Shown one piece after another: positions 45,930-58,895 of a stretch of DNA of 64,000 nt. Below the pieces are notes generated by a model. That model did no database searches, was not told where the DNA came from, and saw only the letters and a list, made by a program, of their open reading frames with translations. Made by a program: the position numbers and the translations under genes. The stretch comes from Aeromicrobium panaciterrae. GTDB lineage: Bacteria > Actinomycetota > Actinomycetes > Propionibacteriales > Nocardioidaceae. The stretch lies in the NCBI RefSeq assembly GCF_031457275.1, contig NZ_JAVDWH010000001.1:806001-870000 (forward strand), read 5' to 3'. Positions within the stretch are counted from its first letter, which is position 1; every line of letters begins with the position of its first letter.

Positions 45930-46673
45930 ATGTCCGTCGACGAGAAGCTCATTGCCGCGATCGATGTCGCGCGCGCTGCCGTCGACGAGGTCGCGGACGC
46001 CGGCGTCGTAGGCGAGCACCAGCGTGCCGTCGAGGACGAGAACGGCATGGTTTCGCACCACTTCGGATGCACCAAGCCCGGCTACGTCGGCTGGTACTGG
46101 TCAGTCAGCCTGTCGCGCTCACCTGACTCAGACGCCATCACGATCAACGATGTGGTGCTGCTTCCCGGCGATGACGCGATCGTCGCGCCGGTATGGACTC
46201 CCTACCGTGAGCGCATTCGTCCGGGCGACCTCAGCCCCGGCGACGTGCTCCCGCCGGACGAGGACGACGTACGACTGGTTCCGACCTGGACTGCAGGTGA
46301 CGGCGAAGAGCAGACCGCGGATCGCTTCTTCGCCCGCGAGGTTGGCCTCGGCCGCGAATGGACTCTGTCGTTCGAGGGCCGCGAAATGGCGGCTGACCGC
46401 TGGCACGAAGGCGACCAGGGCCCCGATGCTCCGATCGCTCAGCAAGCCGCCGGTTCGTGCATCTCGTGCGGCTTCATGGTCAGCCTGGCTGGACCGCTCG
46501 CCGAACGCTTCGGCGTATGCGCCAACGGTATGGCCAATGACGATGGTCGCGCCGTGTCGTTCGATCACGGCTGCGGTGCGCACTCAGGCGCCCGGCTGAG
46601 CCGTTCGGCAGCTCCTCAGGAGCTTCCCCCGACAGTGTTCGACACTGTCGGCGCAGATATCGACGAGTTCTAA
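45930..46673 (+). CDS. DUF3027 protein
   Basis: The 247-aa cytosolic protein matches the actinobacterial DUF3027 family: VEDENGMVSHHFGCTKPGYV-type N terminus with GWYWSVSLSRSPDSDAITIN, then RPGDLSPGDVLPPDEDDVRL, and a C-terminal cysteine cluster SCISCGF, VCANG and HGCGAHSG that may bind zinc. Function is unknown. Its neighbours (CSD protein, MFS, DUF2530) are the same as in other actinobacteria. The ATG at 45930 starts the protein at MSVDEKLIAAID; the longer frame upstream is not family-like. Confidence 0.88.
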   Translation: MSVDEKLIAAIDVARAAVDEVADAGVVGEHQRAVEDENGMVSHHFGCTKPGYVGWYWSVSLSRSPDSDAITINDVVLLPGDDAIVAPVWTPYRERIRPGDLSPGDVLPPDEDDVRLVPTWTAGDGEEQTADRFFAREVGLGREWTLSFEGREMAADRWHEGDQGPDAPIAQQAAGSCISCGFMVSLAGPLAERFGVCANGMANDDGRAVSFDHGCGAHSGARLSRSAAPQELPPTVFDTVGADIDEF

Positions 46674-46676
46674 GAC

Positions 46677-47084
46677 TCAGTCAACGCGGCGGCGACGCCC
46701 CGGCTGCATACGCAGGGCGTTGCGGCGGCGACGGCAGTACTCGATGCCGATCAGGCCGAGGCCAAATCCGGCGACCGCGGTCCACAACCACCAGGTGTGG
46801 TTGTCCTTGTCGAGCGTGCCGAGGAACGGCAGCAGTGCGACGGCGACAACGCCCCAGACGATCGTGCCGACGGTCATGGTGCGTACGCCGTCAACATCCA
46901 TCGGCTCGACTTCGGCGACCCGGTGGGTCTTGCTGCCGATCTCGAGTTCGGTGATCTCGGGGCGACCGAACTCGTGGCGACGAGCGGCACGATCGAGGCG
47001 GGCGATCTCGCGATGCCCCATCTTGCGCTCGATGGTCTCGGGACCGTCGCCCTGACGGATCACCCAGTCGTCTTTGTCTGTCAC
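46677..47084 (-). CDS. DUF2530-type membrane protein
   Basis: The 135-aa protein has a charged N-terminal part of 70 residues and two membrane helices (TVGTIVWGVVAVALLPFLG and WLWTAVAGFGLGLIGIEYC) followed by a basic CRRRRNALRMQPGRRRR tail; this two-helix pattern with WWLW between is the DUF2530 signature. Function unknown. The GTG start at 47084 has TAGTGT on the minus strand 6 nt upstream, suggesting a leaderless mRNA. It converges on DUF3027 with a 3-nt gap. Confidence 0.85.
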   Translation of the reverse strand: MTDKDDWVIRQGDGPETIERKMGHREIARLDRAARRHEFGRPEITELEIGSKTHRVAEVEPMDVDGVRTMTVGTIVWGVVAVALLPFLGTLDKDNHTWWLWTAVAGFGLGLIGIEYCRRRRNALRMQPGRRRRVD

Positions 47085-47143
47085 GTCTCCACACTACCCG
47101 CCGGGATCGGCGCCACCGGTGCGTCCTGTCATGCTTGGCGGCA

Positions 47144-48151
47144 ATGAATCCACGCTACCGCCGACTCCTGATCCCGGGACTGCTCGTCCTGTTGCTCGTA
47201 GTCGTGATCGTCAGCTCCCTGGCTCGTCGTGCCGACGGAGCCGAGGCCGAACCGCAGGTCGTCAGTCGTATGAACGATCCGCGGATCACCGAGTCGAGCG
47301 GGCTTGCGGTGAGTCGCTCGTACGACGGCATCGTCTACACGATCAACGACTCGGGCAACGATCCGCTGATCTTCGCCATCGAGCTGAAGACCGGTCGTAC
47401 AGTCGGTGTGACCCGAGTCGAGGGCGGCACGCTGAGTGACACCGAGGCGCTGGCGATCGACAGCGAAGGCACGTTGTGGGTGGCTGACACCGGCGACAAC
47501 CTCGAACGCCGCAAGGACGCTGCCCTGTACGCATTGCCTGAACAGGGGCCCGGCAATCACACGGTCGTGGCATCGCGCTACCCGATCTCGTATGACGCCG
47601 ACTCGCACAACGTTGAGGCGCTGCTGGTCCATCCAGTGACCGGGGCCAAGCTCCTGGTGAGCAAGGCACTGCTCAGCGGCACGATCTACAAACTGCCGAC
47701 TACGTTGTCGACCGATCGCACCAATCTCGCGGTCGCTCAGAAGGGCACCGGACCGTCGGCTGTCACTGACGCGACCTACACGTCAGACGGCAAGTACGCG
47801 GTCATGCGTACGTACGCCTCGATGTATCTGTTTGATGCGGCGAAGGGGACGCTGCTCAACGGTGTCCGGACGCCGGACCAGAAGCAGGGTGAGACGATTG
47901 CGGCCGAGGCCCGCTCATTGCTTGTCGGCAGCGAGGGCTCCGATTCGGAGCTCATTCGTGTGCCCATCCCCTCGGCCACTCCCGAGCCGACGCCGACGCC
48001 GACGGACGCTTCCAAGCCGACTCCAGAGCAGGGTGATGATCTGCCCGTTGAGCCGATGCTGTTCGTGTTCGGTGCTGTGGGGGCTGCTGTGATCCTGGGT
48101 GTTGGTGTGGCGATTCGTGCAAAACGTTCTCGTCGAGTCGTATCGGACTAA
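47144..48151 (+). CDS. Membrane-anchored beta-propeller-like protein
   Basis: The 335-aa protein has an N-terminal helix (LIPGLLVLLLVVVIVSSLA), an outer domain (residues 35-270) with propeller-like strands (GLAVSRSYDGIVYTINDSGN, EALAIDSEGTLWVADTGDN, ATYTSDGKYAVMRTYASMYL), a Pro/Thr linker (SATPEPTPTPTDASKPTPEQ) and a C-terminal membrane helix with an Arg-rich stop-transfer tail (RAKRSRR). Two membrane anchors flank the outer domain. It may bind a ligand or polymer at the wall; function unknown. ATG 47144 is used. Confidence 0.82.
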   Translation: MNPRYRRLLIPGLLVLLLVVVIVSSLARRADGAEAEPQVVSRMNDPRITESSGLAVSRSYDGIVYTINDSGNDPLIFAIELKTGRTVGVTRVEGGTLSDTEALAIDSEGTLWVADTGDNLERRKDAALYALPEQGPGNHTVVASRYPISYDADSHNVEALLVHPVTGAKLLVSKALLSGTIYKLPTTLSTDRTNLAVAQKGTGPSAVTDATYTSDGKYAVMRTYASMYLFDAAKGTLLNGVRTPDQKQGETIAAEARSLLVGSEGSDSELIRVPIPSATPEPTPTPTDASKPTPEQGDDLPVEPMLFVFGAVGAAVILGVGVAIRAKRSRRVVSD

Positions 48152-48222
48152 GGCCTTCCTCTGGCATGCTCCGTTGTCGATAGGCCTCGGGCACACACTC
48201 CCATTGAGAGCAGAGGGCGGCG

Positions 48223-49689
48223 ATGACAAGTACGACCAAAAAGCCCAGCGGCGGTAGCGCGCTGGAGAACTACTTCAAGATCAGCGAGCGCGGGTCGAGC
48301 ATCGGGCGAGAGGTACGCGGCGGTGCCGTGACCTTCTTGACGATGGCGTACATCATCGTGCTCAACCCGATCATCTTGTCCAACGTCGCTGACGTGGACG
48401 GGAACTTCCTCGGTGGCGGCTCCGAGCCGGGCTCAGGATTCGCGACCATCGCGGCCGTGACAGCGCTGGTCGCAGGTGTGCTCACGATCCTCATGGGCGT
48501 CGTGGCCAACTTCCCGCTCGCACTCGCGACCGGACTTGGACTCAACGCATTCGTCGCGTTCTCGGTCGCGTCGCAGATGACGTGGGCGGACGCGATGGGT
48601 CTCGTCGTCCTTGAGGGCCTGATCATCTTGGTCCTGGTGCTGACTGGCTTCAGAAAAGCAGTGTTCGACGCCGTTCCGCGACAGCTCAAGACCGCGATCG
48701 CCGTCGGTATCGGTCTGTTCATCACGTTCATCGGTCTGGTTGACGCAGGCTTCGTACGCACGAGTGGTCTCGCCGCGCCTCCGGTGAACCTGGGTATCGG
48801 TGGCGACCTCTCCGGTTGGCCCGTGCTGGTGTTCATCATCGGCCTGTTGCTGATGATCTCGCTCTACTCGCGTGGCATCCCGGGTGCCATCCTGATCGGC
48901 ATCATCGCCACGACGATCATCGCCGGCATCATCCAGAAGATCACTGACACGGCGCCTAGCTTTGGCGATCCCACCTCAAAGGGCTGGAACCTGAACGTTC
49001 CTGAATGGCCCGACAAGGTCTTCGCGAAGCCTGACTTCGGCCTGCTGGGTGACTTCAACCTGTTCGACGGCTTCGATCGCGCTGGTGCTGTGACGGCTGC
49101 GCTGTTGGTGTTCACGCTGTTGCTGGCTGACTTCTTCGACACGATGGGCACGATGACCGCCATTGGTGCGGAAGCGGATCTCAACGACAAGGACGGCACG
49201 CCCGAGGGTGCGCAGAAGATCCTGATCGTCGACTCCATCGCCGCTGCGGCTGGTGGCGCTGCGGGCATCTCGAGCAACACGTCATACATCGAGTCGGCTT
49301 CGGGAGTTGGCGACGGCGCTCGTACGGGCCTCGCTTCGGTCGTCACCGGTGTGCTGTTCCTGCTGTCGACACTGGCAGTCCCGCTGGTCGAGCACATCCC
49401 CAACGAAGCGGCAGTTCCTGCCCTGGTCCTCGTCGGCTTCCTGATGATGAGCCAGGTCAAGAACATCAGCTGGGATGACTCGGACATCGCGATCCCGGCG
49501 TTCCTGACGATCGCGCTGATGCCGTTCACCTACTCGATCACGGCCGGTATCGGCGCAGGCTTCGTCGCGTACGTCGTGATCAAACTGGTCAAGAACAAGA
49601 TCACTGAGATTCACCCACTGATGTGGCTGATCTCGATTCTGTTCGTCGTCTACTTCGCGATCGATCCGATCACCCGCTGGTTGACCTAG
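48223..49689 (+). CDS. NCS2-family purine permease (AzgA/PbuG type)
   Basis: The 488-aa protein has about thirteen helices and the signatures of the adenine/guanine/hypoxanthine:H+ branch: GGAVTFLTMAYIIVLNPIIL near residue 29, ATGLGLNAFVAFSVASQMTW near 100, LLLADFFDTMGTMTAIGAEA near 300, and AGGAAGISSNTSYIESASGV near 340. It imports purine bases. The ATG has a GAGGGCGGCG ribosome site. No purine riboswitch is visible in the 71-nt leader region. The gamma-carbonic anhydrase gene follows after 7 nt. Confidence 0.94.
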   Translation: MTSTTKKPSGGSALENYFKISERGSSIGREVRGGAVTFLTMAYIIVLNPIILSNVADVDGNFLGGGSEPGSGFATIAAVTALVAGVLTILMGVVANFPLALATGLGLNAFVAFSVASQMTWADAMGLVVLEGLIILVLVLTGFRKAVFDAVPRQLKTAIAVGIGLFITFIGLVDAGFVRTSGLAAPPVNLGIGGDLSGWPVLVFIIGLLLMISLYSRGIPGAILIGIIATTIIAGIIQKITDTAPSFGDPTSKGWNLNVPEWPDKVFAKPDFGLLGDFNLFDGFDRAGAVTAALLVFTLLLADFFDTMGTMTAIGAEADLNDKDGTPEGAQKILIVDSIAAAAGGAAGISSNTSYIESASGVGDGARTGLASVVTGVLFLLSTLAVPLVEHIPNEAAVPALVLVGFLMMSQVKNISWDDSDIAIPAFLTIALMPFTYSITAGIGAGFVAYVVIKLVKNKITEIHPLMWLISILFVVYFAIDPITRWLT

Positions 49690-49696
49690 AGGTTCT

Positions 49697-51481
<1,785 letters not shown>

Positions 51482-51580
51482 GCGTGTCCTTTCGGGCGTG
51501 CCGGAGCGAAAGTGTCACCCCGAGTTACACCTAGGACGAACCAGGTCGCGAGATATGACGCGAATGCGAGAAACATGTCC

Positions 51581-51630
51581 GTCACATTGGTCACATCTGG
51601 TGGCCGCGCACGTGTGCCAACTCATACGAT
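51581..51630 (+). promoter_or_regulatory. mutA promoter with GTCACAT direct repeat
   Basis: GTCACAT occurs twice in tandem at 9-bp spacing (51581-51587 and 51590-51596). The -10 box TACGAT (51625-51630) ends 7 nt before the mutA ATG, indicating a leaderless mRNA. The repeat would sit just upstream of the -35 region, suitable for an activator; MtrA-like direct repeats have this form, but the regulator is not known here. Confidence 0.45.
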
Positions 51631-51637
51631 GCCCCTT

Positions 51638-53448
51638 ATGTCGGACGCACCAGCAATTGAAGTCGACCTCGCGGACGGCATCTCACACGAGCCATCTGAG
51701 TGGGAGAAAGAGACCGCCGCAGTTCTGCGCAAGTCACGTCGCCTCGGCGAGGACGCGCCTGATTCTGACGTGTGGCAGGTTCTTGCAACCTCCACGCTCG
51801 ATGGGATCACGGTGACGCCTCTTGGCACCGCATCGCTCACGGCTGATCTTGCCGATCCCGGACTCCCTGGACAGGCCCCGTTTACGCGCGGCAGCACCGC
51901 AACCCGCGAGCTTGAAGGCTGGGACGTACGCGCCTGGTTCGCCGATCCGGATGTTGAGCGGACCCGGCAGGACGTCATCACCGACCTCGAGAACGGCGTC
52001 AACTCGCTGTGGATCAGGGTCGGCAGTGGCGGCGTACCGATCGAGTCGTTGGCGACCGTCCTCGAAGCGGTGTTCCTCGACCTCGCTCCTATCGCGCTTG
52101 ATGCACCTCATGAGCCCGTCGAAGCCGCGAAGGCATTCGCGACGGTCATCTCCGAACGGTCCATCACCCCGGCCCCCGGCACGAGCTTTGGTGCCGATCC
52201 GATCGGTGCGGCCTTCCGTGGACGCGGCGACACAAACCTCGAGTCGGCAGTTGAGGTCGCTCGCATTGCTGGGCCGCTTGGCGCCCGCGCGCTGACGGTC
52301 GATGCGACTGCTGTGCACGACGCCGGTGCATCGGACGTCCAGGAACTCGCGTACTCACTGGCCGCTGGCGCGCAGTACCTCCGCCTCCTGGTCGAGGCCG
52401 GCTTCTCAGTTGATGAGGCCGCTGGCCTGATCGACTTCCGTTACGCCGCGACTGGTGAACAGTTCCCGACGATCGCGAAGTTCCGCGCCGCGCGTCGCCT
52501 TTGGAACCGAGTGGTCGAGCTCAGCGGTGGTGCCGCGACCGGTCAGCTCCAGCACGCCGTGACCTCGCGTCCGATGATGGCGAAGTACGACCCGTACGTG
52601 AACATGCTCCGCACAACCGTGGCCGCTTTCGCTGCTGGCGTCGGTGGCGCCGCATCCGTCACGGTCCTGCCGTTCGACGAGCGTCTCGGACTGCCCGACG
52701 CGTTCAGCCGCCGCATCGCTCGCAACACCTCGAGCCTGCTGATCAGCGAGTCGCACGTCGCTGAGGTCGCCGATCCAGCTGGCGGCTCGTACGCCGTAGA
52801 GAAGCTCACGGACGACACAGCCCGTGCCGCCTGGGCACTGTTCGGCGAGATCGATGCGACCGACAGCCTCGATGCCGCCCTCGTAGTCGTACGCACGCAC
52901 GTTGAGGCGACCGTGTCGCAGCGGGCGCTGGCCATCGCCAAGCGCAAGCAGCCGATCACAGGTGTCTCGGAGTTCCCGAACCTTCACGAGACGCTGCCCG
53001 AGCGTCGTCCGTACGCCCCCGGTTTGAATGACGCAGTGTTGGACGTACACCGCTACGGCGGCGAGTTCGAAGCGATGCGCGATGACCGTGCAGCGACTCC
53101 TGTCTTCCTGGCGACGATGGGCACTGTTGCGGCCTACACGGCACGCGCAACGTTTGCCGCCAACCTCTTCGCCGCCGGTGGTGTCGACACGGTCACCGCT
53201 GGACCCACCGAAGGTGTCGACGAGATCATCGCGGCCTACAACTCGGCAGGCAACGTTCCGGTCGTCTGCCTGACAGGCAACGCCACCGCGTATGACGCGT
53301 GGGGCGCCGACCTCGTCACCGCACTTCGCGGAGCTGGCGCCAAGCACGTCGTGGTGGCTGGCAAGAGCAGCCTCGACGTCGATGCCACCGCCGCCGTCGG
53401 AGATGACGCGCTCGCGTTCCTCCGCTCGATCCGACAGGAGCTGGGCGC

Positions 53449-53452
<4 letters not shown>
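51638..53452 (+). CDS. mutA: Methylmalonyl-CoA mutase small subunit
   Basis: The 604-aa beta subunit has the TIM-barrel domain with [29 protein letters not shown] and the conserved [20 protein letters not shown] and [15 protein letters not shown] segments. The C-terminal flavodoxin-like domain lacks the DxHxxG cobalamin motif, as usual for the structural, non-catalytic subunit. It pairs with MutB to convert methylmalonyl-CoA and succinyl-CoA. ATG 51638 is preferred (7 nt after a TACGAT box); ATG 51629 overlaps that box. The frame is open far upstream but that part antisenses serC. Confidence 0.95.
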
Positions 53453-55638
<2,186 letters not shown>

Positions 55639-55643
55639 ACCTA

Positions 55644-55806
55644 GGACATGCCTCCCAATTCGATGGCCGGCTCGCGCGGCACCGCATCCCGCCTGGCGGC
55701 GTTATCGTCGGTCGACGGACAACCCCGGTCCGCCTCCCTCCTCTGCCTTGCCAGCCGGGCGCGGATGCCACGCTCCCTGATCGGCCACCAATTGAGAGGC
55801 ACGTCC
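55644..55806. mobile_element. MITE-like element with terminal inverted repeats and TA flanks
   Basis: The left end GGACATGCCTCCCAATT (55644-55660) and the right end AATTGAGAGGCACGTCC (55790-55806) are inverted copies, 15 of 17 identical, and similarity goes on inward (TGGCCG, GCATCC on both arms). Each end is flanked by TA (55642-55643 and 55807-55808), as for IS630/mariner-type insertions. Both strands are open for 53 codons and close at the terminal CTAG, which looks like a by-product of symmetry. It carries no transposase. It lies between mutB and meaB, and the right end provides GAGAGG, the ribosome site of meaB. Confidence 0.55.
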
Positions 55807-55808
55807 TA

Positions 55809-56780
55809 GTGGTCGATGTCGCCCAGCTCGCCGAGGACGTACGCGCGCGCAAGCGGGCGGCGATCTCGCGGGCCATCACGCTCGTCGAGTCGAGTCGCAC
55901 TGACCATCGCGCTCAGGCGCGTGAGTTGCTTGGTCTGCTGAACCCTGACGCCGGGGGAGCCGTACGTGTTGGCATCTCCGGCGTGCCCGGTGTCGGCAAG
56001 TCCACGTTCATCGAAGCGCTCGGCACCTACCTCGTCGAGCAGGGTCACCGCGTCGGCGTACTCGCTGTCGATCCGTCGAGCGTGCGTACCGGCGGCTCGG
56101 TGCTCGGTGACAAGACCCGCATGGCCAAGCTCGCGGTCAACCCAGATGCGTTCATCCGTCCCTCGCCCAGTGCCGGCACCCTCGGCGGTGTCGCGCGAGC
56201 GACAGGGCAGGCCATGACGGTCCTCGAGGCAGCTGGCTTTGATGTCGTCCTGATCGAGACAGTCGGTGTCGGGCAGTCCGAGATCACGGTAGCTGGAATG
56301 GTCGACACCTTCACGTTCCTGACCCTCGCCCGTTCCGGCGACCAGCTCCAGGGCATCAAGAAGGGCATCCTCGAGATCGTCGACGTTGTCGCGGTCAACA
56401 AGGCCGACGGCGATCGCAAGCAGGAGGCCAACGCCGCAGCCAAGGATCTCGCCGGAGCCATGCGCCTCGTCTTCAGCGGTTCCAAGGAATGGGTCCCCCC
56501 GGTCCTCACCTGTTCGGCGCTTGAGGGCATCGACATCGACAAGGTCTGGTCCCGCGTGCTCGAGCACCGCGAGTCCCTCGGCGATGACGGACTCGCGGCC
56601 AAGCGTGCCGCTCAACAACTCGACTTCACCTGGGCGCTCGTACGCGATGAGCTCGACCAGCGCCTCCGCAACGACGAAGCCGTGGCCAAGGTCCGCGAGG
56701 AAGTTCGCGAAGCCGTCCTGTCCGGCGAGATGCCCGCCGCAACTGCCGCCGACAAGATCCTCGAGGCGTACGACTCCTAG
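55809..56780 (+). CDS. meaB: Methylmalonyl-CoA mutase-associated GTPase MeaB
   Basis: The 323-aa G3E-family GTPase protects and reloads the mutase with cobalamin. Walker A is ISGVPGVGKSTFIEALG (near residue 58), the Mg-binding and switch part is VDPSSVRTGGSVLGDKTRM, Walker B-like VLIETVGVGQSE, and the base-specificity motif is VVAVNKADGD. The GTG at 55809 starts exactly at the end of the inverted-repeat element; its Shine-Dalgarno sequence GAGAGG (55794-55799) is inside that element. It remains in the mut operon. Confidence 0.95.
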   Translation: MVDVAQLAEDVRARKRAAISRAITLVESSRTDHRAQARELLGLLNPDAGGAVRVGISGVPGVGKSTFIEALGTYLVEQGHRVGVLAVDPSSVRTGGSVLGDKTRMAKLAVNPDAFIRPSPSAGTLGGVARATGQAMTVLEAAGFDVVLIETVGVGQSEITVAGMVDTFTFLTLARSGDQLQGIKKGILEIVDVVAVNKADGDRKQEANAAAKDLAGAMRLVFSGSKEWVPPVLTCSALEGIDIDKVWSRVLEHRESLGDDGLAAKRAAQQLDFTWALVRDELDQRLRNDEAVAKVREEVREAVLSGEMPAATAADKILEAYDS

Positions 56781-56812
56781 AGACGATTCGCGTACGGCAG
56801 ACATACTCAGGT

Positions 56813-57928
56813 ATGCGGACTCTGTCGGTCGTGTTGATGCTCGCGCTGCTGGCTGCGTGTGGGTCGGAGTCGTCAGACCCTCCTGCCAAGGACGGCGCGG
56901 TGCGGACGATCGACCGCGCCACCGTGACTGATGTGCCAGCCGGCGACGGGCCGATTCTCTGCACCGGCCCGGTACGCGAGTCAGCGCCACCGCAATGCGA
57001 GGGTCCCGTCATCACGAACTGGGACTGGGCCAAGGTCTGGGGCGCGGCCGGTGAGGTCGGGGCGCAGTTCGGTGACTTCTGCTTCGAAGGCAAGGACGTT
57101 GGTGACACCTTCGAACTCACGACGCTGCCTCGACCGGTCGGCACATGTGGCACGCAGGAGTACCTCGCGCGAGCATCCGTCCTCGAAGACGGCGGCACCT
57201 TCGGCCAAGGTCATGGTCCGCAGCTATGCATGGGAGGGATCAGGCTGTCGATGCCTCCACAGTGCGACGGCCCGGACATACCGAACTGGAGCTGGGACAA
57301 AGTCACAGGTGAGAGCAGACGTTCGCAGACGACCTACGGGGTGTACGTCGTCCATGGCATCTATGTCGACGGTGACTTCACATTGACCCGTCCTCCGCTG
57401 GAACCTCAGCAGTTCGAGGGCGAGGTCCCAGCGGACGCGTTAGAGCGCGACTTCAAGACTCCATGCCTGGAACCGGACGGAGGTTGGTTCCCCAAGGACC
57501 GGCCCAAACTCGATGAGTACGCCGTGGAACGCGCTGCACCGTTCGCCGAGAAGCTCCCGGGCTACTCAGAGGTGTGGATTGATCAGCAGTTCAACGAGGG
57601 AACCGAGAACGATCCGAACAAGATCATCCTCAACGTCAGGGTGACCAAGGACGTCAAGGGTGCCGAGAAGGCAATGCGTACGGTTTGGAAGGGCGCACTG
57701 TGCGTCAGCAAGGCCACGCACACCGAAGCAGAGCTCCAACGCATCCAGCAGGAGACGCGGGACATGGCGAAGGGATTGGTGCTCTCGACATCTTCTGGCG
57801 ATGACCACGTCGACGTGGACGTGATCCTCGACGAGGGTGGGCGACTGCAGAAGGCATTCGACGACAAGTACGGCGCCGGCGTCGTGCGCGTCAGCTCCGC
57901 GCTGTCGAAGGCACCCTCAGGAATGTGA
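56813..57928 (+). CDS. Lipoprotein with an internal duplication
   Basis: The 371-aa protein has a lipoprotein signal (lipobox LAAC). Two copies of a cysteine motif follow: GPILCTGPVRESAPPQCEGP with NWDWAKV (near residue 47) and GPQLCMGGIRLSMPPQCDGP with NWSWDKV (near 140), so residues 40-110 and 135-190 are tandem domains, each with a likely Cys-Cys disulfide. The C-terminal half (200-360) is a different alpha/beta domain. Located outside the membrane; function unknown. A CATACT box lies 5 nt before the ATG. It is separated from meaB by 32 nt. Confidence 0.82.
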   Translation: MRTLSVVLMLALLAACGSESSDPPAKDGAVRTIDRATVTDVPAGDGPILCTGPVRESAPPQCEGPVITNWDWAKVWGAAGEVGAQFGDFCFEGKDVGDTFELTTLPRPVGTCGTQEYLARASVLEDGGTFGQGHGPQLCMGGIRLSMPPQCDGPDIPNWSWDKVTGESRRSQTTYGVYVVHGIYVDGDFTLTRPPLEPQQFEGEVPADALERDFKTPCLEPDGGWFPKDRPKLDEYAVERAAPFAEKLPGYSEVWIDQQFNEGTENDPNKIILNVRVTKDVKGAEKAMRTVWKGALCVSKATHTEAELQRIQQETRDMAKGLVLSTSSGDDHVDVDVILDEGGRLQKAFDDKYGAGVVRVSSALSKAPSGM

Positions 57929-57940
57929 AAGGCTGAGGTC

Positions 57941-58735
57941 GTGAAGCGATCCGTCTCAGCCCATCTCGAGCTCGAGCTCCACGACTCCGCTGACCTGATC
58001 TTCTCGATTGCCGTCGCCCAAGGCGCCAACCTCGAGTCCGAGACGTTCTCGATCAACTCTGGCGGCGGTGAGCTGGAGGTGCGTGAGCTCATCGGTCGCC
58101 ACGGCACCAGGCTGCATCGCCTGACCGGTCCCGCCGGCAAGATGACGATCGACTACTCGGCTGTCGCCATTGGCCAGGCCGATTCCGCGCCCGTCGACGA
58201 GCTCGACCTGATCGAGTACCGCCGCCCCAGCCGCTACTGCGAGTCGGACACGCTGTTCTCCACCGCTCGGGCCGAGTTCGCTGGCGTCAGTGGCAAGGCG
58301 CTCCTCGACGCTGTCACCAGCTGGGTCGGCTCGCACCTCTCGTACGTGCCCGGCGTCAGCCTTCACACCGACGGCGCGGTTGCGACGATGTTGGCGCGTG
58401 AGGGCGTGTGTCGCGACTACGCGCACCTCGTAGTGGCTCTCCTTCGCGGCCTGGACGTGCCAGCTCGACTGGCCTCGGTCTACGCGCCTGGGCTCACCCC
58501 CATGGACTTCCATGCGGTTGCGGAGGCATATGTCGAGGATGCCTGGCATGTCGTCGACGCCACGGGATTGGCGCCTCGACAGAGCCTGCTTCGTATCGCC
58601 ACCGGTCAGGATGCATCTGAGACGGCATTCCTGTCCCAGCACTGGGCGCGCGTCGACCTGTTGTCGATGCAGGTGATTGCCGTTGTCGACGAGCTGCCTC
58701 GCGACGATGTGTCACGGCTGGTCGAGTTGCGCTGA
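57941..58735 (+). CDS. Transglutaminase-like protein
   Basis: The 264-aa cytosolic protein has an N-terminal beta domain (residues 1-95) and a transglutaminase-like core (130-235) with the catalytic triad Cys in EGVCRDYAHLVVALL, His in MDFHAVAEAYV and Asp in WHVVDATGLAP. No signal peptide, so the substrate should be intracellular; members are peptidases or amidases. GTG 57941 follows AAAGG and GAGG. It is 12 nt downstream of the lipoprotein gene and may be co-transcribed. Confidence 0.9.
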   Translation: MKRSVSAHLELELHDSADLIFSIAVAQGANLESETFSINSGGGELEVRELIGRHGTRLHRLTGPAGKMTIDYSAVAIGQADSAPVDELDLIEYRRPSRYCESDTLFSTARAEFAGVSGKALLDAVTSWVGSHLSYVPGVSLHTDGAVATMLAREGVCRDYAHLVVALLRGLDVPARLASVYAPGLTPMDFHAVAEAYVEDAWHVVDATGLAPRQSLLRIATGQDASETAFLSQHWARVDLLSMQVIAVVDELPRDDVSRLVELR

Positions 58736-58811
58736 GCGCTAACGAACTTGGTAGTGGCGACGCGGGAACTGGGAGCGCCCCCGCGCCGCCTTGGGACCTA
58801 CCTCTTGAGGA

Positions 58812-58852
58812 AGTAACTCGTAGGAACTAGGACCCTCTAGTCCTTCGTAACT
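58812..58852. terminator. Long imperfect hairpin between convergent genes
   Basis: In the 160-nt gap between the transglutaminase and secreted-protein genes (58736-58895) no gene is seen, but AGTAAC...GTAGGA-A-CTAG (58812-58830) can pair with CTAG-TCCTTC-GTAACT (58837-58852) with small bulges around a GACCCT loop. The region is lower in GC than its surroundings. It may act as a bidirectional terminator; no T tract is present. Confidence 0.4.
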
Positions 58853-58895
58853 AACTTGCGCGGGTTAAGTCAAGCCGAGACGGCAGAGTTCACAA

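Noticed and set aside
48152..48222. Purine riboswitch before the NCS2 permease
   Set aside because: Only 71 nt are available and no conserved purine-aptamer core can be found.
55641..55809. 53-codon open frames on both strands of the inverted-repeat element as genes
   Set aside because: Both frames end at the terminal CTAG and exist because the element is nearly symmetric; no independent support for translation, although similar peptides may occur in other genomes.
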